7,983 bases of DNA. Source: an uncultured Rhodospirillales bacterium (lineage in GTDB: Bacteria; Pseudomonadota; Alphaproteobacteria; ATCC43930; CGMCC-115725). The translations under genes and the position numbers were made by a program. This document shows positions 1 to 5,781 of the stretch, in pieces. Below the pieces are notes generated by a model, which saw only the letters and a program-made list of their open reading frames with translations, did not search any database and had not been told where the DNA came from. Position 1 is the stretch's first letter. Each line of letters opens with the position of its first letter. The stretch is from positions 1 to 7,983 of the forward strand of contig CAIUCF010000631.1 in NCBI GenBank assembly GCA_903897565.1, read 5' to 3'.

Positions 1-1
1 C

Positions 2-421
2 CGCTTCCCGGAAATCAAGGACTACATGGAGCGGACCAAGGAATTCTGCCGCGAGCACGGCTATGTCGAGACCCTGTTCGGGCGGCGCTGCCACATGCCG
101 GGCATCAAGGATTCGAATCCGGCACGGCGCGCCTTCTCCGAACGTGCCGCCATCAACGCGCCGCTGCAGGGCACCGCCGCCGATATCATCCGCCGCGCCA
201 TGTCGCGGCTGCCGGCCCGTCTCGCCGAGGAAGGCCTGAAGGCCGTCATGCTGCTCCAGGTCCACGACGAATTGGTGTTCGAGGTGCCCGAGGCCGAGGC
301 GGTGAAGGCCGCCGCGGTGATCAAATCGGTCATGGAAACCGCCTGCGGCCCGGCGATCACCCTGTCGGTGCCGCTGGTGGTCGAGACCGGCGCCGCGACC
401 AATTGGGGCGCGGCACACTAA
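2..421 (+). CDS. polA: DNA polymerase I, C-terminal fragment (5' end outside window)
   Basis: The 3' end of the family A DNA polymerase I gene, which fills gaps and removes primers in replication and repair. The reading frame is open from base 2, so the ATG at 26 is internal and the gene starts before the window. About 139 residues of a protein usually over 900 long are present. Visible family motifs are GYVETLFGRR (codons 59-88), the ERAAINAPLQGTAADI block of the polymerase palm/fingers (from about 139), and motif C, QVHDELVFEV, whose His-Asp-Glu (codons 263-271) includes a catalytic metal ligand. The ending, ETGAATNWGAAH, resembles alphaproteobacterial PolA C-termini. The TAA stop at 419-421 lies 17 bases from the convergent stop of the next gene, with no strong terminator between them. 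Identification is secure; domains upstream cannot be assessed. Confidence 0.97.
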   Translation, partial: RFPEIKDYMERTKEFCREHGYVETLFGRRCHMPGIKDSNPARRAFSERAAINAPLQGTAADIIRRAMSRLPARLAEEGLKAVMLLQVHDELVFEVPEAEAVKAAAVIKSVMETACGPAITLSVPLVVETGAATNWGAAH

Positions 422-438
422 TCGAGCGCGACGCGCCT

Positions 439-828
439 TCAGACCAGGAGGTTCACCCGCCTGGGCATCAGCACCCAGAGCACGAAGGCCATGGCGAGCA
501 GCGCCGGGACGTCGCCGAGCAGATGGCCCTGCTCGCCGGCGCAGTAATTGGCCTGCAGGGTCATGATCCCGGCATGGACGATACTCGACCAGATCGTGAA
601 CTGGAGCAGGCTGCGATTGGCGCTCGGGTCGCGGGCGGCGAGAAACAGGAACACGCCCAAGGTCGCGTAGATGCCCTGGATCATTTGTTCGTATTGCGAC
701 TGCCGCGGGTGCCAGGCCCAGCCGCTGATCCACAGCCAGTTCATCAGCGGATAGACACCGCAGACCAGGAACACGCCGAAACCGCGCAAGGCCCAAGGCA
801 GTATCCTGGCCTTCAATTCGTCGTTCAT
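439..828 (-). CDS. DUF6632-type four-helix membrane protein, function unknown
   Basis: A 129-residue hydrophobic protein with four likely membrane helices at about residues 13-33, 50-65, 75-93 and 103-121. It has polar, conserved-looking loops: GWAWHPRQSQYEQM (36-49), AARDPSANRSL (64-74), WSSIVHAGIM (80-89) and GHLLGDVPALL (101-111). From memory this pattern (Tyr-Pro-Leu, Trp-x-Trp-His-Pro, Tyr-Glu, a second-helix YATLGVFL, then GHLLGDVPAL) matches the uncharacterised DUF6632 family; a profile search would settle it. The ATG at 828 has a good ribosome site, GAGGGG, seven bases upstream. The gene converges on polA. Its role is unknown: there is no catalytic motif I recognise, although the conserved His and Asp in the loops could be functional. 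It is apparently a single-gene unit transcribed from within 829-1258. Confidence 0.85.
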   Translation of the reverse strand: MNDELKARILPWALRGFGVFLVCGVYPLMNWLWISGWAWHPRQSQYEQMIQGIYATLGVFLFLAARDPSANRSLLQFTIWSSIVHAGIMTLQANYCAGEQGHLLGDVPALLAMAFVLWVLMPRRVNLLV

Positions 829-835
829 TATGCCG

Positions 836-841
836 CCCCTC
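836..841 (-). promoter_or_regulatory. Ribosome binding site of the DUF6632-type gene
   Basis: Reads GAGGGG on the minus strand, seven bases before the ATG at 828. It supports that start over any longer reading frame. Confidence 0.6.
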
Positions 842-959
842 GTCTCAATCGGGTCGCGTCGCCCGATACCGAGCCTATCACCGCCGCCTCGCCCGCGGAA
901 TACGACGATCCACGAGGTCTTCCGGGCTTCGCGTTGTCATCGACGATACAACCCAAAGG

Positions 960-981
960 TTTCGTCGTACGATCGACGAAA
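960..981. repeat. Imperfect 22-bp inverted repeat (operator or hairpin candidate)
   Basis: TTTCGTCG (960-967) and its exact reverse complement CGACGAAA (974-981) flank a six-base centre, TACGAT, whose middle two bases also fit the symmetry: 18 of 22 positions are symmetrical. Related CGACGAT words occur at 903-909 and 941-947. It lies about 130 bases upstream of the DUF6632-type ATG. A dimeric regulator site is possible; the sequence does not identify the regulator, and no T-run suggests a terminator. Confidence 0.4.
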
Positions 982-1044
982 ATGGATTGCACCGCCTCGA
1001 AGACCATCCGCAATCCGCCGGCATAACAAGCCGCGGCCCCCGCC

Positions 1045-1056
1045 ATGTGATCACAT
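1045..1056. repeat. Perfect 12-bp palindrome ATGTGATCACAT
   Basis: A perfect twelve-base palindrome in the chemoreceptor/DUF6632 divergent region. It contains the TGTGA and TCACA half-sites of Crp/Fnr-type regulators but with no spacer (Crp needs six bases, Fnr-type sites four), so it is not a normal Crp site. It may be a site for another dimeric regulator, or chance. Confidence 0.3.
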
Positions 1057-1097
1057 TCATACGACGGAAGGCATGCGGAGATCCTTTTTTCGGGAGT

Positions 1098-1107
1098 GCC
1101 GATCGGC
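1098..1107. repeat. Perfect 10-bp palindrome GCCGATCGGC
   Basis: A perfect ten-base palindrome upstream of the CtrA-like box of the first chemoreceptor. It has no loop and no following T-run, so it is not a terminator. GC-rich palindromes of this length are common in such genomes. Confidence 0.2.
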
Positions 1108-1146
1108 GTCCTAGAGTAGAAACTCGGCGCATTTTTTTCTGACCGG

Positions 1147-1161
1147 TTTACCCTCTGTTAG
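1147..1161 (+). promoter_or_regulatory. CtrA-like box upstream of chemoreceptor 1
   Basis: Reads TTTACC-N5-TTAG. The alphaproteobacterial cell-cycle and motility regulator CtrA recognises TTAACC-N5-TTAA, so this site has one mismatch in each half. It ends 97 bases before the TTG start of chemoreceptor 1. The same arrangement, with the same five-base spacing, occurs before chemoreceptor 2 at nearly the same distance, although the surrounding sequence is not similar. That argues for selection rather than simple duplication carry-over. CtrA control of chemotaxis genes is established in several alphaproteobacteria; binding here is inferred. Confidence 0.45.
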
Positions 1162-1246
1162 TTTCCTCAGATCTAACTTTTGCCGTGCCGCCTTCGGCGC
1201 GCCGAGCGGGGTCGGAGAATCCTCTCGTCTACGGGATTCAGGAAAT

Positions 1247-1253
1247 GGGGAGG
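1247..1253 (+). promoter_or_regulatory. Ribosome binding site fixing the TTG start of chemoreceptor 1
   Basis: GGGGAGG lies five bases before the TTG at 1259. The nearby ATG at 1245 is in another frame, so this site favours the TTG start. Confidence 0.65.
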
Positions 1254-1258
1254 CGAGC

Positions 1259-2545
1259 TTGGCTTTTTTCAATCGGGTCAGCAACGAAGTCGCGGAGAAA
1301 CTCGAAGCCTTCGAGATGCTTAGGAATTCCGCCGGGGTCGGGTTGTTCGACGCGGTGATCCATGATGGCGACGCGATGAGCCCGAAATCGGTGTGGAACT
1401 GGTCTCCGGAATTCCGACGGCTCTGCGGTTTTGCGCCGACCGACCCCTTCCCCAATGTCGCGCAGTCCTGGACCGACCGCATTCACCCCGACGATCTCGC
1501 CCAGACCATGACCGATGTCGCCGCCTGCCTGCAGGCGGGCTCGTCTTATGATCTCGTGTACCGGATGAAGACCAAGAACGGGGTCTATCGCTGGTTCCGC
1601 GCCACCGGCACCATCGCCCTCGATCGCCAGGGCCGGCCGCGACGCTCCTGCGGCGCCCTGGTCGACATCCAGGCCAACAAGGATGCCGAGGAAGATCGTC
1701 GCCAGGCACGCGAGGCCCTCGCCCGCAAATTCGAGACCGCGATCGCCCATCTCGTCGACGGCGTGACCGATGCCGCGAACCAGCTCCAGGCCAAGGCCCA
1801 GACCATGGCCGCCACGGCAGAAGAAACCTCGCAGCGCTCGACCACGGTTTCGGCGGCCTCCGAGGAGGCGACGCAGAACGTCAATACGGTCGCGGCCGCG
1901 ACCGAGGAACTCTCGGCCTCGGTGCGCGAGATCGCCCGTCAGGTCGAACATTCGACCCAGATGTCGGGCGCTGCCGTCAATCAGGCACGTGACACCAACA
2001 CCCAGATCCAGGGTCTGGCGGTCGCCGTCGAAAAGATCGGCGCAGTCGTAAAACTGATCAACGATATCGCCGCGCAGACTAACCTGCTCGCGCTCAACGC
2101 CACGATCGAAGCGGCGCGCGCCGGCGACGCCGGCAAAGGCTTCGCCGTCGTCGCCTCCGAAGTCAAAGCGCTGGCCGGCCAGACCGCCAAGGCCACCGAG
2201 GAAATCTCGGCCCAGATCACCACGATCCAGGAAGCCACCGCCGCCTCCGTCACCGCGATCCAGGGCATCGCCGGGACGATCACCAAGGTCAATGAAACCG
2301 CCGCCGCGATCGCCAGCTCGGTCGAGGAACAGGGCGCGGCGACGCGGGAGATCGCGGTCAATGTCGCCGAAGCCGCCCGCGGCACCGCCGAGGTCACCGC
2401 GAACATTACCGGCGTCAGCTCCGCGGCCCATCAGACCGGGGTCACGGCCAAGGAAATGCTGACCGCGGCCGGCAATCTCAGCTCGAGCGGCGACATTCTC
2501 AAGCGTCAGGTCGACCAGTTCCTGAGCGAGGTGCGGACCGCCTGA
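1259..2545 (+). CDS. Soluble PAS-domain methyl-accepting chemotaxis protein (paralog 1)
   Basis: A 428-residue cytoplasmic chemoreceptor. A PAS_3-like sensor occupies about residues 20-137; its typical elements are the WSPEFRRLCGF strand/helix, IHPDDL, and YRWFRATG before the closing CGALVDI strand. A coiled-coil signalling domain (about 160-425) follows, with the highly conserved hairpin tip, including TNLLALNATIEAARAGDAGKG, around residue 275, where CheA and CheW bind. There is no signal peptide or membrane helix, so it should sense an internal or membrane-permeable cue such as redox state or oxygen; the PAS ligand is not evident. There is no C-terminal CheR/CheB-tethering pentapeptide: it ends FLSEVRTA. 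The TTG start is set by GGGGAGG five bases upstream and by gap-free alignment with the next gene. A CtrA-like box lies upstream. No chemotaxis kinase or adaptor gene is nearby, so it feeds a pathway encoded elsewhere. Confidence 0.93.
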   Translation: MAFFNRVSNEVAEKLEAFEMLRNSAGVGLFDAVIHDGDAMSPKSVWNWSPEFRRLCGFAPTDPFPNVAQSWTDRIHPDDLAQTMTDVAACLQAGSSYDLVYRMKTKNGVYRWFRATGTIALDRQGRPRRSCGALVDIQANKDAEEDRRQAREALARKFETAIAHLVDGVTDAANQLQAKAQTMAATAEETSQRSTTVSAASEEATQNVNTVAAATEELSASVREIARQVEHSTQMSGAAVNQARDTNTQIQGLAVAVEKIGAVVKLINDIAAQTNLLALNATIEAARAGDAGKGFAVVASEVKALAGQTAKATEEISAQITTIQEATAASVTAIQGIAGTITKVNETAAAIASSVEEQGAATREIAVNVAEAARGTAEVTANITGVSSAAHQTGVTAKEMLTAAGNLSSSGDILKRQVDQFLSEVRTA

Positions 2546-2613
2546 TTCGCCGACAACGGCGCGCGGTGTCCGGGTGATGCAGCGCCCCAAGCTCTGGCGA
2601 TGCCCCGGGATCT

Positions 2614-2628
2614 TTTACCGAAAGTTAG
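2614..2628 (+). promoter_or_regulatory. CtrA-like box upstream of chemoreceptor 2
   Basis: Reads TTTACC-N5-TTAG, the same two half-sites and spacing as the box before chemoreceptor 1, ending 99 bases before the proposed TTG start at 2728 (97 bases in the first copy). A weak minus-10-like GATACT follows at 2643-2648. It differs from the CtrA consensus at one position per half-site. It suggests the second receptor has its own promoter in the 182-base gap instead of depending on read-through. The only hairpin in that gap is a weak CGCCG/CGGCG stem at 2548-2561 with no T-run. Confidence 0.45.
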
Positions 2629-2715
2629 CGACTGCACACCATGATACTCGCGGGAGGCGAGGATAACGATCGGGAATAGCCCGGCAACCTCGCGAAGAAG
2701 ATGCATTTCGAAATC

Positions 2716-2720
2716 GGGAG
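2716..2720 (+). promoter_or_regulatory. Ribosome binding site favouring the TTG 2728 start of chemoreceptor 2
   Basis: GGGAG lies seven bases before TTG 2728. The in-frame ATG at 2701 has only a purine run (AAGAAG) directly touching it, with no spacer, so it is a poorer initiation site. Confidence 0.5.
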
Positions 2721-2727
2721 AGACGCC

Positions 2728-4014
2728 TTGCTGTTTTCAAATCGCGCGAAGAACGAGACGACCGAAAAGTTGGAGTGGCTCGACATGCTCAGCAAGAGCT
2801 GCGGCGTCGGGCTGTGGGACGCGATCTTCGTCAATGGCGATCCGATGCATCCGGGATCGCGTTGGACCTGGTCGCCGCAGCTCCGCAACCTCGTCGGCTT
2901 CACGACCGAGCAGGAGTTTCCGAACGTCGCGACCTCCTGGTCGGATCGGCTGCATCCCGACGACGTGGCGCCGACGTTTGAACGGTTCACCGCCTCGCTG
3001 AAATCGGGTAACGGCTACGAACTGGTCTATCGCCTCAAAGTGCGCGACGGCAGCTATCGCTGGTTCAAAGCGACGGTCGGCGTCGCGCTCGGACCGGACG
3101 GCGTCGCCCGCCGCGCCTGTGGTTCCCTCGTCGATATTCACGAAGCCACCCAGGCTTCCGAGGAGCGTCGCCGCCTGCGTCAGGAACTCGCCGGCCGCTT
3201 CGAGACCGCGATCGGCGGCCTCGTCGAGGGCGTCTCGAGTTCGGCGGAAAAGCTGCAGGCGATTTCGGGCAAGATGTCGGAAACCGCGGAAGAGACCTCG
3301 CGGCGTTCGGTGACCGTCTCGGCCGCCTCGGAACAGGCGACCCAGAACGTCAATACCGTGGCCGCGGCAACGGAGGAACTCTCGGCCTCGGTGCGCGCGA
3401 TTTCCCAGCAGGTCGGCTATTCGACCCAGATGTCGGGCGAGGCCGTCGCCCAGGCCAAGGCGACCAACGAACAGATCCAGGGCCTCGCCGTCGCCGTCGA
3501 GAAGATCGGCGCCGTAGTGAAGCTGATCAACGACATCGCCTCGCAGACCAACCTGCTGGCGCTCAACGCCACGATCGAGGCGGCGCGCGCCGGCGATGCC
3601 GGCAAGGGCTTCGCCGTCGTCGCCTCCGAGGTCAAGGCGCTGGCCGGCCAGACCGCCAAGGCCACCGAGGAGATCTCGGCGCAGATCACCAATATCCAGG
3701 ACGCCACCACCGCCTCGGTGCGCTCGATCCAGACCATCGCCGGGACCATCGCCAAGGTCAACGAGATCGCCGGCGAGATCGCTTCGGCGGTTCACGAGCA
3801 GGGCGAAGCGGCGCGCGAGATCGCCCATAACGTCACCGAGGCCGCCAAGGGCACCGCCGAGGTCACCGTCAACATCTCCGGCGTCAGCGCCGCCGCCCAG
3901 GTCACGGGCGTGACCGCGGCGGAAATGCTGTCCTCCTCGGCGGAACTGACCCGCAACGGCGAATTGCTGAAGGCTCAGGTCCACAAATTCCTGACCGACG
4001 TGCGCGCGGCCTAG
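2728..4014 (+). CDS. Soluble PAS-domain methyl-accepting chemotaxis protein (paralog 2)
   Basis: A tandem paralog of the preceding receptor with the same plan: no membrane helix, a PAS_3-like sensor at about residues 20-137 (WSPQLRNLVGF, LHPDDV, YRWFKAT, CGSLVDI), a coiled coil, and a conserved signalling tip around residue 275. From TTG 2728 it has 428 residues, exactly as paralog 1, and the two align without gaps. An in-frame ATG at 2701 would add nine residues that have no counterpart in paralog 1 and has a worse ribosome site, so I prefer TTG, although an automatic annotation may start at 2701. The signalling domains are nearly identical, while the PAS domains differ much more, which suggests duplication followed by sensor divergence. 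It ends FLTDVRAA with no CheR-docking pentapeptide. Its TAG stop shares CTAG with the convergent gene. Confidence 0.92.
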   Translation: MLFSNRAKNETTEKLEWLDMLSKSCGVGLWDAIFVNGDPMHPGSRWTWSPQLRNLVGFTTEQEFPNVATSWSDRLHPDDVAPTFERFTASLKSGNGYELVYRLKVRDGSYRWFKATVGVALGPDGVARRACGSLVDIHEATQASEERRRLRQELAGRFETAIGGLVEGVSSSAEKLQAISGKMSETAEETSRRSVTVSAASEQATQNVNTVAAATEELSASVRAISQQVGYSTQMSGEAVAQAKATNEQIQGLAVAVEKIGAVVKLINDIASQTNLLALNATIEAARAGDAGKGFAVVASEVKALAGQTAKATEEISAQITNIQDATTASVRSIQTIAGTIAKVNEIAGEIASAVHEQGEAAREIAHNVTEAAKGTAEVTVNISGVSAAAQVTGVTAAEMLSSSAELTRNGELLKAQVHKFLTDVRAA

Positions 4015-4337
4015 GAGGGGTCGTTCTTCGTCCAAGGTGAGTAGCCGGGCGGGGATTGTTCGGGGGGTGCGGGTGGTGGCGCCGAGCGGAGCAGACTTCG
4101 TCCGGCGGCCACCAGCGCCAGCCCGATGGCCATGGGAATGCCGCCAAAGAGCATGGCGACACCGATCACGCTTCCCATCCCCATGGCATTCGGGCTGACC
4201 ACGGTGTTGATGACCGTGCTGCCGATAACCGACACGGTACAGAGGCCGCTGGTAGCGAAGATCAGGCCACCGATGGCTGTAATGAGGTAGCCGCCGAACC
4301 GCCGGGCGCCGCCTGTCCCTCCGCCATTATCCGCCAT
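4011..4337 (-). CDS. Small two-helix membrane protein, function unknown
   Basis: A 108-residue protein with a Gly-rich N-terminus, two likely membrane helices (about residues 17-43 and 55-79) and a Pro-rich polar tail (PPPAPPEQSPPG). I recognise no family. The frame extends upstream to an ATG at 4370, but the ATG at 4337 has a strong ribosome site, GGGAGGG, seven bases before it, while the extra eleven residues are Arg-rich and lie inside the neighbouring gene. The start overlaps the end of the radical SAM gene by 11 bases, indicating translational coupling as the last gene of the block. It could be a membrane partner of the radical SAM or Lgt-like enzymes; that rests only on position. Its TAG stop lies within the CTAG shared with the convergent chemoreceptor stop, leaving no intergenic terminator. 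Confidence 0.75.
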   Translation of the reverse strand: MADNGGGTGGARRFGGYLITAIGGLIFATSGLCTVSVIGSTVINTVVSPNAMGMGSVIGVAMLFGGIPMAIGLALVAAGRSLLRSAPPPAPPEQSPPGYSPWTKNDPS

Positions 4338-5781
4338 CGACGATCCCTCCCGCCGCGACCAACGCGGCATTGCCCGGCGCGCCCGCGCGGTAGAACGTGT
4401 TGTAAGTATCGAACGGGATGATCCTGCCGTCGATCGTGACGAAATGGACGCAGGATCGCTTCACCGTCCCGGTATTGAAATTGTGGCGATCGAGAAACTG
4501 CGAGATCACGACCCGGAAAGTCCGGTCATAGCCGAGATTGGTTGGCACCGCCGCCTGCGGCAGGCAGCACAGCAGGCTCGCCAGCTTGTGCGAGGTATCG
4601 GCTTGCGCCGTCGATAGAGACAGCAGCTCGAAGACCCGCCGCTGCAGCTCGGGGTAGGCCTCGAAGCTGACGGTGTTCGGCACCGCGGCCACGAACAACT
4701 CTCGCGGCAGCAACGCCGTCACCGGTGTCACCGCGCTCCCGTCGCGCAAGCCGTAGCCGATGCAGATTTGGTCGGGATTGCAGGGCAGCGGGATCAAATC
4801 GGCGAGTTCAAACACGCCGGCTTCGGCAATGCGCCGGCGAATCTCGCTCAGCAGGATCCGGTGATGCGCGGGGTCGAAACCGTCATTGCGCCCGGCGTCC
4901 TGGACCGGCTGGAAGGTGATCCCCCGAACACAGCGCCATTGCAGGGCGAAGCGCACGAGCGCCGGAATCTCGTCGTCGTTCACCCCCTTCTTGACCGTCA
5001 CGACGAGGGTGGTGGAAATGCCGTGGCGCTCCAGCGCCGCAAGCGCCTCATGCCGGATCGCGGCGAGGCGGGCGCCGCGGATATTCGCGAGCGCTTCGTC
5101 GTGCAGCGAGTCGAGCTGCAGATAGATCTCGAAGCGGGGCATGTAGCTGGCCAGCCGGGCGACGAATTCGGGATCCTGCGCGATCCGCAACCCATTGGTA
5201 TTGACCATCAGGTGACGGATCGGCCGCGCCTTTGCGGCGTCGAGGATCGCAAAGAAATCCGGATGCAGGGTCGGCTCACCGCCCGAAATCTGCAGCAGAT
5301 CGGGCTCGCCCTCGGACTCGACCAGCCGGTCCATCATCGCCTCGATCGTCGCAAGCGGCCGGTTCGCACCGCGCTTCGGCGCGGAATCGGCGAAGCAGAC
5401 CGGGCAGCTGAGATTGCATTCGGCGTTGATCTCGATGATCGCGAGGCAGGAATGCTGTTCATGATCCGGGCAGAGGCCGCAATCATGGGGGCAGCCGTTT
5501 TCGGTCCGAGTCTGTGTGACCAGCGGCCGATCACCCGGCTTCAGCCAGTCCTGGGTCGATTTCCAGTAGCCGAGATCGTCGCTCACCCGCGTTTTTTGCA
5601 CACCGTGTGCGGCACAGCGCTTGAGATAGAAGACGTCGTTACCTTCGGCGATCACCTTGGCCGGAACCAGACCAAGACAGGTCTCGCACAGGCTCGTCAC
5701 CTGACCGAGAAACAGATAGGGCGCGCTCTTACGCGCCGGCGCGCTCGCGCTTGAGGTCGTCGCGGTAGAAGAGAGCGCCAT
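4327..5781 (-). CDS. Radical SAM enzyme of the MJ0619 / tetraether-synthase-like (COG1964-type) family
   Basis: A 484-residue multi-cluster radical SAM protein. An N-terminal metal ribbon (C32-x2-C35, C56-x2-H59) resembles the rubredoxin-like domain of the family. C97, C101, C104 and C112 in a GCPxDCGLCPxH context could bind an extra iron-sulfur cluster. The radical SAM motif is C122-x3-C126-x2-C129, and the SAM-binding GGEPT is at 167-171. Other cysteines are C334, C340, C405, C406 and C444. The C-terminal block SCVHFVTIDGRIIPFDTYN (443-461) is a family signature. Archaeal relatives (MJ0619, MA_1486; Tes) couple lipid tails into tetraethers; the bacterial substrate is unknown. The ATG at 5781 lacks a strong ribosome site and lies 53 bases inside the Lgt-like gene. 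The first 20 residues are Ala/Ser-rich, and family similarity seems to begin near PYLFLGQ (21-27), so a later non-ATG start is possible. No membrane helices are seen. Confidence 0.88.
   Translation of the reverse strand: MALSSTATTSSASAPARKSAPYLFLGQVTSLCETCLGLVPAKVIAEGNDVFYLKRCAAHGVQKTRVSDDLGYWKSTQDWLKPGDRPLVTQTRTENGCPHDCGLCPDHEQHSCLAIIEINAECNLSCPVCFADSAPKRGANRPLATIEAMMDRLVESEGEPDLLQISGGEPTLHPDFFAILDAAKARPIRHLMVNTNGLRIAQDPEFVARLASYMPRFEIYLQLDSLHDEALANIRGARLAAIRHEALAALERHGISTTLVVTVKKGVNDDEIPALVRFALQWRCVRGITFQPVQDAGRNDGFDPAHHRILLSEIRRRIAEAGVFELADLIPLPCNPDQICIGYGLRDGSAVTPVTALLPRELFVAAVPNTVSFEAYPELQRRVFELLSLSTAQADTSHKLASLLCCLPQAAVPTNLGYDRTFRVVISQFLDRHNFNTGTVKRSCVHFVTIDGRIIPFDTYNTFYRAGAPGNAALVAAGGIVDGG
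4345..4351 (-). promoter_or_regulatory. Ribosome binding site of the two-helix membrane protein
   Basis: Reads GGGAGGG on the minus strand, seven bases before the ATG at 4337 and inside the end of the radical SAM gene. It decides the 4337 start over the in-frame ATG at 4370. Confidence 0.6.

Larger units (their letters stand above)
829..1258. other. 430-base non-coding region between divergent genes
   Basis: This stretch separates the minus-strand DUF6632-type gene from the plus-strand chemoreceptor, so it should carry promoters for both. Short open frames exist on both strands (for example 828-1046 minus), but they lack ribosome sites, have Arg/Pro/Ser-rich or featureless translations and resemble no family I know. 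The region is richer in A and T than its neighbours and holds several short palindromes (960-981, 1045-1056, 1098-1107), a CtrA-like box (1147-1161), a small possible hairpin at 1187-1198 (GCCG, four-base loop, CGGC), and T-runs near 1085 and 1132. I see no convincing consensus sigma-70 promoter on either strand. Confidence 0.6.

Noticed and set aside
828..1046. 72-codon minus-strand frame ending in a TAATG overlap with the DUF6632-type ATG
   Set aside because: The overlap looks like an operon junction, but the frame has no ribosome site at its ATG, a featureless composition and no family resemblance; chance in high-GC DNA is more likely.
1045..1056. Crp/Fnr site
   Set aside because: The half-sites abut without the required spacer, so it is reported only as a palindrome.
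830..1114. 94-codon plus-strand frame in the divergent intergenic region
   Set aside because: Arg/Pro/Ser-rich translation, no ribosome site, and it covers palindromes and likely promoter DNA.
2548..2561. Rho-independent terminator after chemoreceptor 1
   Set aside because: The stem is only five base pairs and has no following T-run.
1238..2590. 450-codon open frame on the minus strand opposite chemoreceptor 1
   Set aside because: It is the antisense shadow of a clear chemoreceptor gene. Its Gly/Arg/Asp-rich translation matches no family, and the same kind of frame opposite paralog 2 arises because the sense genes are similar.
2737..4035. 432-codon open frame on the minus strand opposite chemoreceptor 2
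   Set aside because: Antisense shadow, low-complexity Gly/Arg/Asp composition; its resemblance to the frame opposite paralog 1 follows from the sense-strand duplication.
4768..5754. 328-codon plus-strand frame opposite the radical SAM gene
   Set aside because: The minus strand carries intact radical SAM motifs with correctly spaced cysteines; the plus-strand frame is a shadow.
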